Shown here in pieces: positions 34,012-43,547 of a stretch of 64,000 bases of DNA. Every line of letters begins with the position of its first letter. The stretch's first letter is position 1. The DNA is from JABAAI01 sp965261955 (GTDB lineage Bacteria; Spirochaetota; Leptospiria; Leptospirales; Leptonemataceae). The translations under genes and the position numbers were made by a program. The stretch lies in the NCBI GenBank assembly GCA_965261955.1, contig CBDHEM010000069.1:930001-994000 (forward strand). Direction: 5' to 3'. The notes beneath the pieces are model-generated. The model was given only the letters and a program-made list of their open reading frames with translations, did no database searches and was not told where the DNA came from.

Positions 34012-36489
34012 ATGAAACTTAAATTTTTATCCTATCCTATCGCTATTATTATTCTCATTACCCTGTATAGTTTCTCCATACCTCAGAACGGCTTTCGCTT
34101 ACCCTTCTATTATACACCAGATGGAAGTATTATTCATATTGGTAAAACTTTTCATGCTCCTAGAGGGAATAAACTCATACATATCAATGGTGAAATTCCA
34201 GGAAATGTTTCTAATTATTATTCGAAACAAGAGAAAATTTCTATTGCTACAAACGCAGGGACGGAAGATTTACAACTCATTCCCAATCATTTTTGGGATA
34301 TTTTTTTCGACTTTGCATATGTAATTATAGCTTCTATTCTTTTTTTTCTATGCTCCCTTTGGCTTTACGATAACACACATGACATTCATTTAATTAACGT
34401 AACTTTAATTCTAAGTGCTTTTTACCTTCTTTTTATAATTTCTGTTCTTTCCAATCATCTATTCTTCACTTGGCAAATAGCTTGCCTACTCCTTGCTCCC
34501 GCTCTCTTAAATATGGCCCTACGAACAACTGGCCGTTATGTTTCAAATTATTTGATTATGGGAGAAGTAAATTTTGTTCTTTTTTTGTCTCTACTATTAT
34601 ACATAGGACGCGACAATATCAAAACAATTACAAATTTAAATTTCATTCTAACAATTATTTATGTATCTGTAATTTTTATTTTGCTAGTTTTACAACTCAT
34701 TCGTGCCTTAAAAAGAACAAAAGATTCTATTGAAAATTTTAAAAGATGGAGTTTGTTTTTAGGAAGTCTATTGGGTTTATTTGTACCTCTTTTGCTGACA
34801 ATTTTATATTTCACCTCTTTAGTTTCCTATTCTATTTTTCCGTACTTTATTCTCGCTACACTCATTTTCCCAGCCGGACTTATATATGGAACTTACCGTC
34901 TACAGCTTACACCCTTTCAGGTGATTTTTTCAAAGTCTGTTGTTGCTTTTTTACAAGGGGCTTTCTTTGCAGCAATATATGGGCTTGTCGTTCTCATTCA
35001 AAATGCTTTACTCACTCGCCAACAAAAAGAACACGAATGGATTATTCAGGTTATTTTTATACTAACTTTAATTTTCTTTCTAGACCCACTTAGATATGCT
35101 CTTTCATCACGCCTAGGCAAGGGACGATTTTGGACAGATCCTAAATTAGACAACTCCTTGCAGAAAATGGTTTCTGTTATAACATCTCACCGCAGAATCC
35201 AAAAAGCTGTCGAAACTCTTCTAGAAGAGATACAAAGCGTACTAGAAATTGACAAGATAGATATTTTATTTTCAGAAGATGCTTTTGTAGACCTACACCT
35301 TAAGAAAAACACAGTCCGCCGCCTTCCTCCAGATAGTCATTTTTGGCGTTATTTGCAAGAATATGAATTTGTTGTGACAGACTATTTAACTTATGGGAGT
35401 GGAATACGCGAAGAACTTTTTCACTTTCTTTTCAAAAATAATTATATGGTCGCTATTGGTATAAAAGGGAAAACTTCCGGATTAGCTTCTTTGTGGCGTA
35501 AAAAAGAACAAAACAACGATGATAACGCTATTAAAGCAGCGTTGCTCATCGGCTATAAAAAACAAAATACAATTTTAAAAATAAATGAAACTCGCTATTT
35601 AAGTGAAGCAGCTCGTCTAGTAAATGTTTTAATCAGGAATTATATGATATTAATAAGTGAAATTGAGAAAAGACAGCGTATTAGAGAATTACAGATAGCC
35701 GGACAAGTACAACGTAGTTTACCAGAAATAGAGAAAGAGAAGTGTGATGGTCTAACTTTTGCTTATAGTAATCAACCAGCACTATCTGTAAGCGGTGACT
35801 ATTTTGATATAGTTCCTCTCGATAGAGATCGTGTCGCATGTTTCTTAGGAGATGTTTGTGGTCATGGTTTAGGAACAGGATATTTAGTTAGCTCTTTACG
35901 TTCGATAATCCATTCTCACTTATCTGGAGGAGCAAAACTCAGTATAACAATTGGTATTGTAAATCAGTTCTTCATGGAACGCTATAAAGGGAATGAATTT
36001 TTGACTTTAATTGGAATTATTATAAATACAAAAAGAAAAGAAATTGAATACATCAATAGTGCACACCCAAGCCCATGGCTTTTTAAAGCGAAGAAAAAAG
36101 AACTAATAGAGCTAAAGAGTTTTCAACCAATGATTGGTATATTACCAATCTCTTCACAGGCTAAAAAAATTAAAATTGCTGTGGGAGATCGCTTATTTCT
36201 TTATTCTGATGGTGTCACAGAAACGTTCAATCATCATAATGTGCCATTTACAGAAAAAAGGTTAAAAACTTTCCTTTTTGAATCAAGTACACTACCAATA
36301 CAAGGTGTAATCACTTCACTAGAAAAACAGCTCAATGAATTTAGAGGGGGTACAAGGTTAGAGGACGACACCACCATGGCATTACTAGAGATAGAGGAAA
36401 GACAAGGCTTTTTTTCTAAGGTTATAGAACGCATACAACTATCCACATCGTTTTTATCTAATTCTCCTACTCAACTTTTAAAAAAATAG
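34012..36489 (+). CDS. SpoIIE-type serine/threonine phosphatase with membrane sensor region
   Basis: The 825-residue protein has an N-terminal hydrophobic segment, a periplasmic portion, about eight membrane segments (residues 100-365), a GAF-like region (about 385-540), a coiled linker with AGQVQRSLPE (about 563) and a C-terminal PP2C domain. The metal-binding aspartates are visible in VSGDYFDIV, LGDVCGHGLGTG, YSDGVTE and DDTTMALLEI. Such proteins commonly dephosphorylate anti-sigma-factor antagonists in partner-switching. No anti-sigma or antagonist gene is adjacent; the only neighbour is the degenerate paralogue upstream. Confidence 0.85.
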   Translation: MKLKFLSYPIAIIILITLYSFSIPQNGFRLPFYYTPDGSIIHIGKTFHAPRGNKLIHINGEIPGNVSNYYSKQEKISIATNAGTEDLQLIPNHFWDIFFDFAYVIIASILFFLCSLWLYDNTHDIHLINVTLILSAFYLLFIISVLSNHLFFTWQIACLLLAPALLNMALRTTGRYVSNYLIMGEVNFVLFLSLLLYIGRDNIKTITNLNFILTIIYVSVIFILLVLQLIRALKRTKDSIENFKRWSLFLGSLLGLFVPLLLTILYFTSLVSYSIFPYFILATLIFPAGLIYGTYRLQLTPFQVIFSKSVVAFLQGAFFAAIYGLVVLIQNALLTRQQKEHEWIIQVIFILTLIFFLDPLRYALSSRLGKGRFWTDPKLDNSLQKMVSVITSHRRIQKAVETLLEEIQSVLEIDKIDILFSEDAFVDLHLKKNTVRRLPPDSHFWRYLQEYEFVVTDYLTYGSGIREELFHFLFKNNYMVAIGIKGKTSGLASLWRKKEQNNDDNAIKAALLIGYKKQNTILKINETRYLSEAARLVNVLIRNYMILISEIEKRQRIRELQIAGQVQRSLPEIEKEKCDGLTFAYSNQPALSVSGDYFDIVPLDRDRVACFLGDVCGHGLGTGYLVSSLRSIIHSHLSGGAKLSITIGIVNQFFMERYKGNEFLTLIGIIINTKRKEIEYINSAHPSPWLFKAKKKELIELKSFQPMIGILPISSQAKKIKIAVGDRLFLYSDGVTETFNHHNVPFTEKRLKTFLFESSTLPIQGVITSLEKQLNEFRGGTRLEDDTTMALLEIEERQGFFSKVIERIQLSTSFLSNSPTQLLKK

Positions 36490-36540
36490 TCACATAAAAA
36501 TTGTAATTGTACTGTCAAAAAACGAACTCACACAAATAAC

Positions 36541-36564
36541 TCCTTGCACGTAATTCCTTGCACG
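36541..36564 (+). repeat. Short direct repeat TCCTTGCACG x2
   Basis: TCCTTGCACG occurs at 36541-36550 and again at 36555-36564, four bases apart, in the 229-bp spacer between the SpoIIE phosphatase gene and the next gene. Its role is unknown; the arrangement would suit a protein that binds direct repeats. No other feature is seen in this spacer. Confidence 0.3.
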
Positions 36565-36718
36565 ATTTATAGTACACACAAGAATATGGGCGCGTTCTGC
36601 TAGAGGAGTTAGTCTGATGACAGAACGCTGGCCATGCGAGTGGATAGGAATACACGAAATAAGGGACATGGGTGAAATTATATATAATTCCCAAGATAAA
36701 TAATTGCATAGTTTTTAT

Positions 36719-37213
36719 ATGACCGTAAATTATAATGTTTTGTTTTCTTTTTTCTTTTTAGCCTTTGCCACTTGCAATCTACCATTTTTGACTCCTAGCC
36801 AAACAATAAAAACAAACGGTGTAACGATTATGACTCATTCTGTTCCGAATGAAAGTCAGCATGACAAACTAAAAAAAAAAGCTGATCACCAAGACATAAA
36901 TATTGTTTCTCAATATCTTCTCTATCCCAATGCAAGGCTAATATGGACCGCTACTTACTCCAGCCATGTATTTTTTGAAAACGAGGAGGCCATTCTAATT
37001 CTCGAAAGCCCCGCATCTCTACAAAAGATAATCAACTATTATAAAAAAAATGTACAAAAACGGGGGTGGAAAATTATACAGTACAGAAAAAAAGAAAATG
37101 TTACCTTTTTCACAATAGAAAGTCCCACCCAACAAAGGCTTTTAACAATTGTACTCAGAAAAAAAAAGGAAAGCAGACAAATTAAACTGTACTTACGCCC
37201 AATTCCTCTCTAG
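36719..37213 (+). CDS. Exported, lipoprotein-like protein of unknown function
   Basis: From the ATG at 36719 the N-terminus is hydrophobic and ends FLAFATCNLPF, consistent with an export signal and possibly a relaxed spirochaetal lipobox ending at Cys. The mature region includes SPASLQKIINYYKKNVQKRGWKI, which recalls small periplasmic proteins with a repeated helix-strand unit, but no family is certain. The last four bases overlap the convergent mnmD gene. Confidence 0.6.
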   Translation: MTVNYNVLFSFFFLAFATCNLPFLTPSQTIKTNGVTIMTHSVPNESQHDKLKKKADHQDINIVSQYLLYPNARLIWTATYSSHVFFENEEAILILESPASLQKIINYYKKNVQKRGWKIIQYRKKENVTFFTIESPTQQRLLTIVLRKKKESRQIKLYLRPIPL

Positions 37214-37962
37214 TTTTGCTTTCTTCCCCGCAACATTTGGTGTTTTTTTCCAAAACCATGTATGCGTTCTACACAAAAACCAGCTTCCTGTAGACCTCGT
37301 CTCACTTGACCCGCTACGCTAAAAGTGGCCAAGCTACTACTCTCCTTAGAAAACATTTTCATACCGGAAAAGACTTCTTTTGTCCACATGGCTGGATTTT
37401 TTTGAGGAGAAAAGCCATCAAGAAACCATGCATCTACTTTAAAGTCCTGTTTATGACATAAAGCCTCCATTTTTGTAAAGAAGACCGATACATCTGCAAA
37501 ATAAAGATACAAACAAATACGCCCTTTATGTAACAACAGTTTTGGAAAGTTATTTGTTTGATCTAACTCAATTTTATTGATCATATTTTGTTTTATAAGA
37601 AAAGGATAGTCACAGATGAATTCTTGTGCATAGGGTTTGATCTCTAGAAATACAGACAGAGCCTTGGCCATTTGCTCGGTAGATAGAGGGTATTTTTCAC
37701 AAGCAATATAATGGAGTTTTTTCTCTGAGGAGGCTTGTTCAAGAAAAGCCTGACAACTCATGCAAAAATTTAGTCCACTGCCAAAGCCTAGTTCACAGAT
37801 ATAAAAGTTTTGATTGGACTCCTGTTTTTCTTTCCAGCGATACATGAGTTGGTTCCCATCCAAAAAAACATAGCGAGACTCTGCCAATCCATCTTCCACA
37901 GAATAATAAATATCACCAAATTTTTTAGATATGGGGACATTCGCCTGCCATTCTAGCTCCAC
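37210..37962 (-). CDS. mnmD: MnmC-type methyltransferase domain protein (MnmD), stand-alone
   Basis: The 250-residue protein matches the N-terminal methyltransferase half of MnmC: ICELGFGSGLNF (SAM binding), DAWFLDGFSPQKNPAMWT, and ATFSVAGQVRRGLQEAGF followed by GFGKKHQMLRG. It would methylate the aminomethyl uridine at tRNA position 34 in the mnm5s2U pathway. The FAD-dependent oxidase half found in the E. coli bifunctional protein is absent, so this is the single-domain form known from several phyla. It has its own transcription direction, convergent with the lipoprotein-like gene. Confidence 0.85.
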   Translation of the reverse strand: MELEWQANVPISKKFGDIYYSVEDGLAESRYVFLDGNQLMYRWKEKQESNQNFYICELGFGSGLNFCMSCQAFLEQASSEKKLHYIACEKYPLSTEQMAKALSVFLEIKPYAQEFICDYPFLIKQNMINKIELDQTNNFPKLLLHKGRICLYLYFADVSVFFTKMEALCHKQDFKVDAWFLDGFSPQKNPAMWTKEVFSGMKMFSKESSSLATFSVAGQVRRGLQEAGFCVERIHGFGKKHQMLRGRKQN

Positions 37963-38057
37963 TAACTTTTTTCTTTAATATCCATCAATATCCATCATTT
38001 AACCGAACACCATGTATCAAGTCCGTGCAGGTGAATATATGCTTAGCACAACTTGAT

Positions 38058-38087
38058 TTGACATATTTATGTCCTCCTTTTTATATT
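38058..38087 (+). promoter_or_regulatory. Sigma70-type promoter upstream of the spermidine synthase-like gene
   Basis: A perfect -35 box TTGACA (38058-38063) and a -10-like TATATT (38082-38087) are separated by 18 bp. Transcription would begin near 38094, leaving a leader of about 90 bases before the GTG start at 38186. This is the best sigma70 match seen by eye in the window. Confidence 0.5.
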
Positions 38088-38185
38088 CTTTACCGGCAAA
38101 ATGTCAGATCAAACCGTGAGTATTATACCATAGCTTACCACAAGTTTTGCTTGTAAGTAAAATTACTTTATAAAAACCTTACGCT

Positions 38186-39820
38186 GTGCATCTTTCTCGT
38201 TTCAGTGGTTTACTTATAACCTTCCTAGTTGCTGCATGTAGTATTATTTATGAACTTGTTTTTTCTCAAACCCTTACAATTGGTTTTGGTAGTACAGTAG
38301 AAAGATATTCTATTACGATAGGTCTCTTTTTATTTTCTCTTGGAATTGGTGCACTTGTTTATAATTCAATTACCATAAAATCAAAGCATCACATTTTCGT
38401 CCTTGTGGAGCTTGGTATCTCTTTATCTGGAATACTAGGCTTTATTTTTGTTTTATTCATATCACAAGCTCACTCCCTTTTTTTTGTAAACAGTCATGGA
38501 CAACTCATTGCTTTAATTGCCTCTCATGCTCCCATCATACTGATTGGTATCTTTTCAGGAATTGAAATTCCCCTCCTAACGGACCTCATTGGAAAAGATA
38601 CTTTTTCTACAGTTCTTGGTGTTGATTACTTTGGCTCCCTTATTGGAAGTCTCATTTACGGGCTTATTTTTTATCCTTATTTTGGTCTGTATAAAACCGT
38701 TATAATCACCGCTCTCTTAAATCTTTTCGTTTTATTTTATTTTCTCTGGAGATTCCAAAATGAATTCCAAAAAAAAATTAAAACTGTCTACAATGTCTGT
38801 TCTATAATCGTTTTAGGGACTTTGTTAACATTCCTTTTTTTAGAAAAAGATTTGTACAAAATGTATTCGGAAGGGATACTACGCAAAGGATATTTTTTAT
38901 ATCATAATGCCCCAACTCATAAACTTTATTTAAAAGACAATATAAGAACAAAATATGCAAATGTGCTTAAATACGAATTCTATTATAATGGGAAAAATAT
39001 ACAATGTGTAAACCTTGACTATCATGTCCAGGCTTGTGATAGCTGGGCACACGCTTATCATGATGGTCTTGTTGATGTGCCCTTAGCCTTTTTTTCGCCG
39101 CAGGAAAAACTTTCTGTTCTCATCGTTGGTGGAGGTGATTTTATAGCTGCCAATAATATCTTACAATATGGTAATAGAATTCAAAAAATTCATATGGTCG
39201 ACATTGACAAAGAGTTTCAAGAATACGCAAAAAATGACCGTTTTTTCCAAGAGTATCATAAAAACTCTTTTTTGGATAAAAAACTTCGATTATTTCAGAC
39301 AGATGGCTATAATTTCATGAGACATACAAAAAATAAATATGACTTAATCATCATGGATTTACCAGGCTTATATACAGATAAAATTAATCATTTGTACTCC
39401 CATGAATTTTTTTTATCTGTTCAAGGCACACTTAAAAAAGGAGGCCTGCTGATTACTTGGTTTTATCCTACGAGAAAGGCTTATAAACAAACAAATATTC
39501 TTTTTTCTACACTAGCCAAAGCCAATTTTATGTATTATACAAAGCATTTTTCATATAGAGAATATCGCGGGAGAGGAAATGTCTCTATAGGTCAAGTAGA
39601 GAAATATTTCATTTTTTCAAACTCTGCTCAAAAAAATTACTCCCCAAGCCCTAGATTCTCTGATAGGATAAATCAAATTTATATGACCACCCTATTTTGG
39701 ACAAAGGTCCCTCAGATAAGTAAGCACCATAGTCTCATTTATCCCAATTATGATTTTATTATTCGCCCTAAGTATAAGGGCACACAAAGCTACTTAAAAA
39801 ATAAAGCAATGATCTACTAG
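38186..39820 (+). CDS. Membrane-embedded spermidine synthase-like protein
   Basis: The 544-residue protein begins with a GTG codon and has about seven membrane segments in residues 1-215 (first one FLVAACSIIYELVFSQ). The soluble C-terminal domain is a spermidine-synthase fold: VLIVGGGDFIAANNIL near 312, HMVDIDKEF near 336 and IIMDLPGLY near 389. Typical enzymes have GGGDG and DxxDP at these places; here they read GGGDF and MDLPG, so aminopropyl transfer is not assured. The next gene encodes a DUF2617-like protein, as seen beside such synthases in other bacteria. Confidence 0.75.
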   Translation: MHLSRFSGLLITFLVAACSIIYELVFSQTLTIGFGSTVERYSITIGLFLFSLGIGALVYNSITIKSKHHIFVLVELGISLSGILGFIFVLFISQAHSLFFVNSHGQLIALIASHAPIILIGIFSGIEIPLLTDLIGKDTFSTVLGVDYFGSLIGSLIYGLIFYPYFGLYKTVIITALLNLFVLFYFLWRFQNEFQKKIKTVYNVCSIIVLGTLLTFLFLEKDLYKMYSEGILRKGYFLYHNAPTHKLYLKDNIRTKYANVLKYEFYYNGKNIQCVNLDYHVQACDSWAHAYHDGLVDVPLAFFSPQEKLSVLIVGGGDFIAANNILQYGNRIQKIHMVDIDKEFQEYAKNDRFFQEYHKNSFLDKKLRLFQTDGYNFMRHTKNKYDLIIMDLPGLYTDKINHLYSHEFFLSVQGTLKKGGLLITWFYPTRKAYKQTNILFSTLAKANFMYYTKHFSYREYRGRGNVSIGQVEKYFIFSNSAQKNYSPSPRFSDRINQIYMTTLFWTKVPQISKHHSLIYPNYDFIIRPKYKGTQSYLKNKAMIY

Positions 39821-39839
39821 TCGTTATCAGGTACTAAAA

Positions 39840-40340
39840 ATGTATAATACAGTGACTCCTTATATTTATCATGCCTGTGGTCATAAGGAAACACTCCCAG
39901 ATATTAACACTTTTCATGTATTTCAAACAAACAAAATAGATTGGTATGGAATGGAAGTGGATGTCTATATTATAGGTCAATCTCATTTTATACAAATACA
40001 ATCCAACTTTTTAGATCTTTGTGCTTGTATTCCATTCCAAAGTAGTCTAAAAAGTAAAGAAATATCTGTACAGGAAAATATTGAATACATCCTGCCAACC
40101 TATATTGATATGGAGTTAAAGGCAGAAATAGAAATTCGTGGCCGTGCTGTTGCTGGTATGTCTGAATTATCTTCAAAAGAAAATTTATTTTGTTTTGAAC
40201 ATCAATTTGAAAACGATGCGCTAACAAAAATCATGTTTTTATTCAGCCCAGACCAAAGCACATTCTATTATAAAACTTTACACACTTATGTTGAGTACGA
40301 CCGGACTCTAGAGACGGAAGCTCGGATCACACGTTTTTAA
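39840..40340 (+). CDS. DUF2617-like protein
   Basis: A 166-residue soluble protein with YHACGHKETLPD near the start, SHFIQIQ near 55 and the pattern FEHQFENDALTKI near 120. Length, position directly after a spermidine synthase-like gene (19 bp) and overall pattern suggest the DUF2617 family, which is commonly encoded next to such enzymes. Its function is unknown. The identification is partly from context. Confidence 0.5.
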   Translation: MYNTVTPYIYHACGHKETLPDINTFHVFQTNKIDWYGMEVDVYIIGQSHFIQIQSNFLDLCACIPFQSSLKSKEISVQENIEYILPTYIDMELKAEIEIRGRAVAGMSELSSKENLFCFEHQFENDALTKIMFLFSPDQSTFYYKTLHTYVEYDRTLETEARITRF

Positions 40341-40521
40341 TGCTTTTGAAAAGTTTTCTATTCATATATAATTTTTTTATATGAAACTTTTATAAAACTT
40401 TATCGAAGGTATTTACAAAGTTACCATCAGTAATCAAAGTCAATAGTAATTAAATCCATTCGAAAGTCCATTGAGACTATCTAAATAGGCTTTATTTACC
40501 ACGATAAAATATATTCATCTT

Positions 40522-40911
40522 ATGCCACAATTGATTGATTTTTTATTTATAGGTATTGGGAGTATCTTGGGAAGTTTTTTGCGCTATGCTCTTTCTTTGC
40601 TCACTACGGCCATATGGCAGACTAACCTACCCGCAACCCTAGTCGTCAATGCTGTGGGAAGTTTCTGTTTTACCTTTCTCATAACTTTATTCGGAAGTTA
40701 TTTTGAAAATAATAGCCATGTACGTCTTTTTTTTCTTGTTGGATTTTTAGGGAGCTTTACGACCTTTTCTACTTTCAGTTTTCACATAATTGAGTACTTT
40801 CAAAAAGGAGCCATACTAGAAGGAATCTTGTATATGACTGTTAGTGTCATAGCTTGTATCACCTTGGCGTACATAGGCTGGCACTGGGGAAGTCTTTTGA
40901 ATGAATGCTAA
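40522..40911 (+). CDS. crcB: Fluoride exporter CrcB/FluC
   Basis: The 129-residue protein has four membrane segments and the family signatures GSFLRYALS near residue 18, NAVGSF near 43, and GFLGSFTTFSTFS near 75, the pore-lining stretch with fluoride-contacting Phe and Ser/Thr residues. It forms a dual-topology dimer that exports fluoride. No fluoride riboswitch could be recognised in the 181 bp upstream. Confidence 0.93.
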   Translation: MPQLIDFLFIGIGSILGSFLRYALSLLTTAIWQTNLPATLVVNAVGSFCFTFLITLFGSYFENNSHVRLFFLVGFLGSFTTFSTFSFHIIEYFQKGAILEGILYMTVSVIACITLAYIGWHWGSLLNEC

Positions 40912-41014
40912 CCATCATAACCGAGAGAAGAAACTTTACACAAGATATCAGTATAGCCGATGCTACGTCCTCCCAAGAAATGCTTTAGAAGCATCTCTTT
41001 AGTTAGAAAAGACG

Positions 41015-42397
41015 TTATAAACCCAATTCGGAACTGACAACTTCCTCCAATACTTTATAAGCCTTACCCAGATCTTTTTCTGAAATACAATAGGGAGGAG
41101 TCAAATAGATCACATTACCCAGTGGGCGTAAAAGTACCTCTTTTTCCAATGCTTTTTCCATAACTCTCCAGCCAAAATCACTTGTATATTCACTATCACC
41201 CCCAAGCTCCACTATACCCACAGAACCTAGGAAGCGACATTCTTTTATTTTTTTATATAAAACTTTCTGTTTGAGTTCATTCTGAAAATTTTTGTGTAGA
41301 TATTCTAACTTTCGAGCTTTCTCAAGACCACCATTTTTTAAAATAGATAAACTGGTAATGGCTACGGTACAACCCAATGGATTTGCTGTCATACTATGCC
41401 CATGAAAAAGTGTATGCTCACGATCATCGCTATAAAAGCCTTCATAGATCTTTTGTGTTGTTAAAGTTGCTGCAAATGGTAAATACCCCCCCGATAACCC
41501 CTTGCTTAGGGCCATAATATCTGGCCAAATACCAGCCTGTTGACAAGCATAAAAGCTTCCCGTCCGGCCAAAGGCAGTAAAAACCTCATCTGCAATTAAA
41601 AATATACCTGCCTCATCGCATAACTTCCGGATACGTTTCAGCAGTATAGCTGGATAAAAATTAAAACCAGCCGACGCTGCCTGTATGATAGGCTCTAAGA
41701 TAAGAGCACATATTCTCTTCCCGTGTTGATCCAATCGTTTTTCTAATTCATCTATAATCGTTTGTACATAGGGTAAAGCCTCTTCCTCCTCATGTAGGTA
41801 GATAAAGGGACAGGATGGTGTGGGAAGGGCATGGCAGGGAAAAAGTAAACCCTCAAAAGCTCTATGGAAAACTCCTCGATCTCCCACAGACATGGCCCCA
41901 AAAGTATCTCCATGGTAACCTCCACCTAGGCTTATGAACTCTTTACGATGAGTATCCCCTTTATTCCAAAAGTACTGATAGGCCATCTTTAAGGCTATCT
42001 CAACGGCCGTGCTTCCATTATCTGAAAAAAAAACCCGTTGGAGGACATGATCCGTGGTATGGCTTAATTTATGAGAAAGCTCTATCGCTGGTCTGTGACT
42101 AAGCCCCGTATAGATAAGATGCTCAATTTTTTCTAGCTGATGATTTAATGCTGCTTTCATCTCTGGATGACTATGTCCATGAATGTTCACCCACCAAGAT
42201 CCTATAGCATCTAAAATAGCCCGTCCTTCTTGATCAAAAAGATAAGCACCCTCTCCACGCTCAATTAACCGCTGAGATGAAAGCAACTTCATTTGTGTAA
42301 ATGGTTGCCAAGCATGGTCCCAGAAAAGACTGTCTAGATGCTCTGGAGAGTCATAAATTGAATCGTCATTTTCGTTATCTTGCACTGGTAAAAACAC
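41015..42397 (-). CDS. bioA: Adenosylmethionine-8-amino-7-oxononanoate aminotransferase
   Basis: A 460-residue class III aminotransferase. HAWQPFTQMK near residue 29, DAIGSWWVNIHGHSHPE near 64, SDNGSTAVEIALKMAYQY near 125, the PLP-site aspartate in LIADEVFTAFGRTG near 269, and the lysine in MALSKGLSGGYLP near 297 are all present. The W-W pair and the HPE region distinguish BioA from related enzymes. It converts KAPA to DAPA using S-adenosylmethionine in biotin synthesis. No other bio gene is adjacent. It is divergent from motB. Confidence 0.93.
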   Translation of the reverse strand: MFLPVQDNENDDSIYDSPEHLDSLFWDHAWQPFTQMKLLSSQRLIERGEGAYLFDQEGRAILDAIGSWWVNIHGHSHPEMKAALNHQLEKIEHLIYTGLSHRPAIELSHKLSHTTDHVLQRVFFSDNGSTAVEIALKMAYQYFWNKGDTHRKEFISLGGGYHGDTFGAMSVGDRGVFHRAFEGLLFPCHALPTPSCPFIYLHEEEEALPYVQTIIDELEKRLDQHGKRICALILEPIIQAASAGFNFYPAILLKRIRKLCDEAGIFLIADEVFTAFGRTGSFYACQQAGIWPDIMALSKGLSGGYLPFAATLTTQKIYEGFYSDDREHTLFHGHSMTANPLGCTVAITSLSILKNGGLEKARKLEYLHKNFQNELKQKVLYKKIKECRFLGSVGIVELGGDSEYTSDFGWRVMEKALEKEVLLRPLGNVIYLTPPYCISEKDLGKAYKVLEEVVSSELGL

Positions 42398-42510
42398 AAT
42401 TTCGCCCTAATAAACAGAACGGTTCAACAGAAATTGCTTGAAATACTTTGGAATTCCTAGAAATCTCTCCAAGAGAAACATAAATAATACGATAGTAAAT
42501 ACATATAACA

Positions 42511-43341
42511 ATGGCTATAAAAAAAACTCGTCGCTACAAAGCGATAGAAACTCCACGATGGATGGTTACTTATGCTGATATGGTCACTCTCCTCCTCTGC
42601 CTCTTTATTCTACTTTACGCTACGGGTAAAGCAACTCCTCAAGAAGTCCAGTTGATTCTTTCTGCTTTTAATAACAGCTTAGGCTTATTTACTGGTGGAC
42701 AAACACTTTTTAAAGGACATCTAGAAGAAATGGGACTGAGTCTAGAGACTCTTCCTTCCAAAACCCGGGGTAACTCACTAGCCACAGCGAAAAAACAAGC
42801 CCGTAGTATATTTCAGCCAGAAATCAAAACAAAAAAAATACGTGTTACGGAGGATGAGCGAGGTATTATCATTTCCCTTGTTAGTGCTGATTATTTTGTA
42901 CCGGGTAGTGCCCTACTGACCCCCGATATTCGCAGGGTTTTACAAAAGGCATCCAAACTCACAAAAGATCTCAGACGCTATGTGCGTGTGGAAGGACATT
43001 CTTCTTCCGGTGAAGATGAAGCGATTTCAAATAATCGTACCCAAAAAAGTAGAGAGCGCCTCTACCAAAATAGCTGGGATATTTCCTCAGCTCGCGCCAT
43101 TCATGCAGCCACCTTTATGCAACAGCAGGGTGTCCCGCCATCTTGGTTACAAACAGTGGGCTATGGTTCTTATCGACCCATAGCCGCCATTAAGGAAGGT
43201 ACACCTGAGTTCGATGCCTATAATAGACGCATTGATTTGGTTTTACTCACATTTAAGAGCTCCGTTCGCTCAAAATCGGAACCAAACTACGGGTTGCCAG
43301 AAAACCGTCTGCCCAACATAGAAGCTACTATAGAGAATTGA
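42511..43341 (+). CDS. motB: Flagellar stator protein MotB
   Basis: The 276-residue protein has one N-terminal membrane helix with the MotB signature WMVTYADMVTLLLCLFILLY, where the aspartate (near residue 23) is the proton-path residue, then a linker and an OmpA-like peptidoglycan-binding domain (about 115-250) with VEGHSSS, ISSARA and VGYGSYRPIA. It would form the stator with MotA to drive flagellar rotation. MotA is not adjacent in this window. It provides the main evidence that the host is flagellated. Confidence 0.9.
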   Translation: MAIKKTRRYKAIETPRWMVTYADMVTLLLCLFILLYATGKATPQEVQLILSAFNNSLGLFTGGQTLFKGHLEEMGLSLETLPSKTRGNSLATAKKQARSIFQPEIKTKKIRVTEDERGIIISLVSADYFVPGSALLTPDIRRVLQKASKLTKDLRRYVRVEGHSSSGEDEAISNNRTQKSRERLYQNSWDISSARAIHAATFMQQQGVPPSWLQTVGYGSYRPIAAIKEGTPEFDAYNRRIDLVLLTFKSSVRSKSEPNYGLPENRLPNIEATIEN

Positions 43342-43547
43342 AATAAAATTAGCTGAAAATGTAGTCATATAGATTTTTTTCTTCCCTTTATAATCATTCC
43401 TACATATTTCAGAGAAAACATGCTTGCATGTTTGTGTTCGTCTTCTTTCTTTTCTATGATGGATGCAATGTAGCAGATAATGAATATCTTCCTCTCATAA
43501 TCTTGTTCATTGCCAGTATAGATTCGGTACAAAAGACGCAATCCATT

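Noticed and set aside
40341..40521. Fluoride riboswitch upstream of crcB
   Set aside because: I looked for the conserved GGTGATGGN-type start and GCTGATG/CCTAC parts and did not find them. The hairpin TTCATATA/TATATGAA at 40361-40385 is AT-only and more likely part of ordinary spacer.
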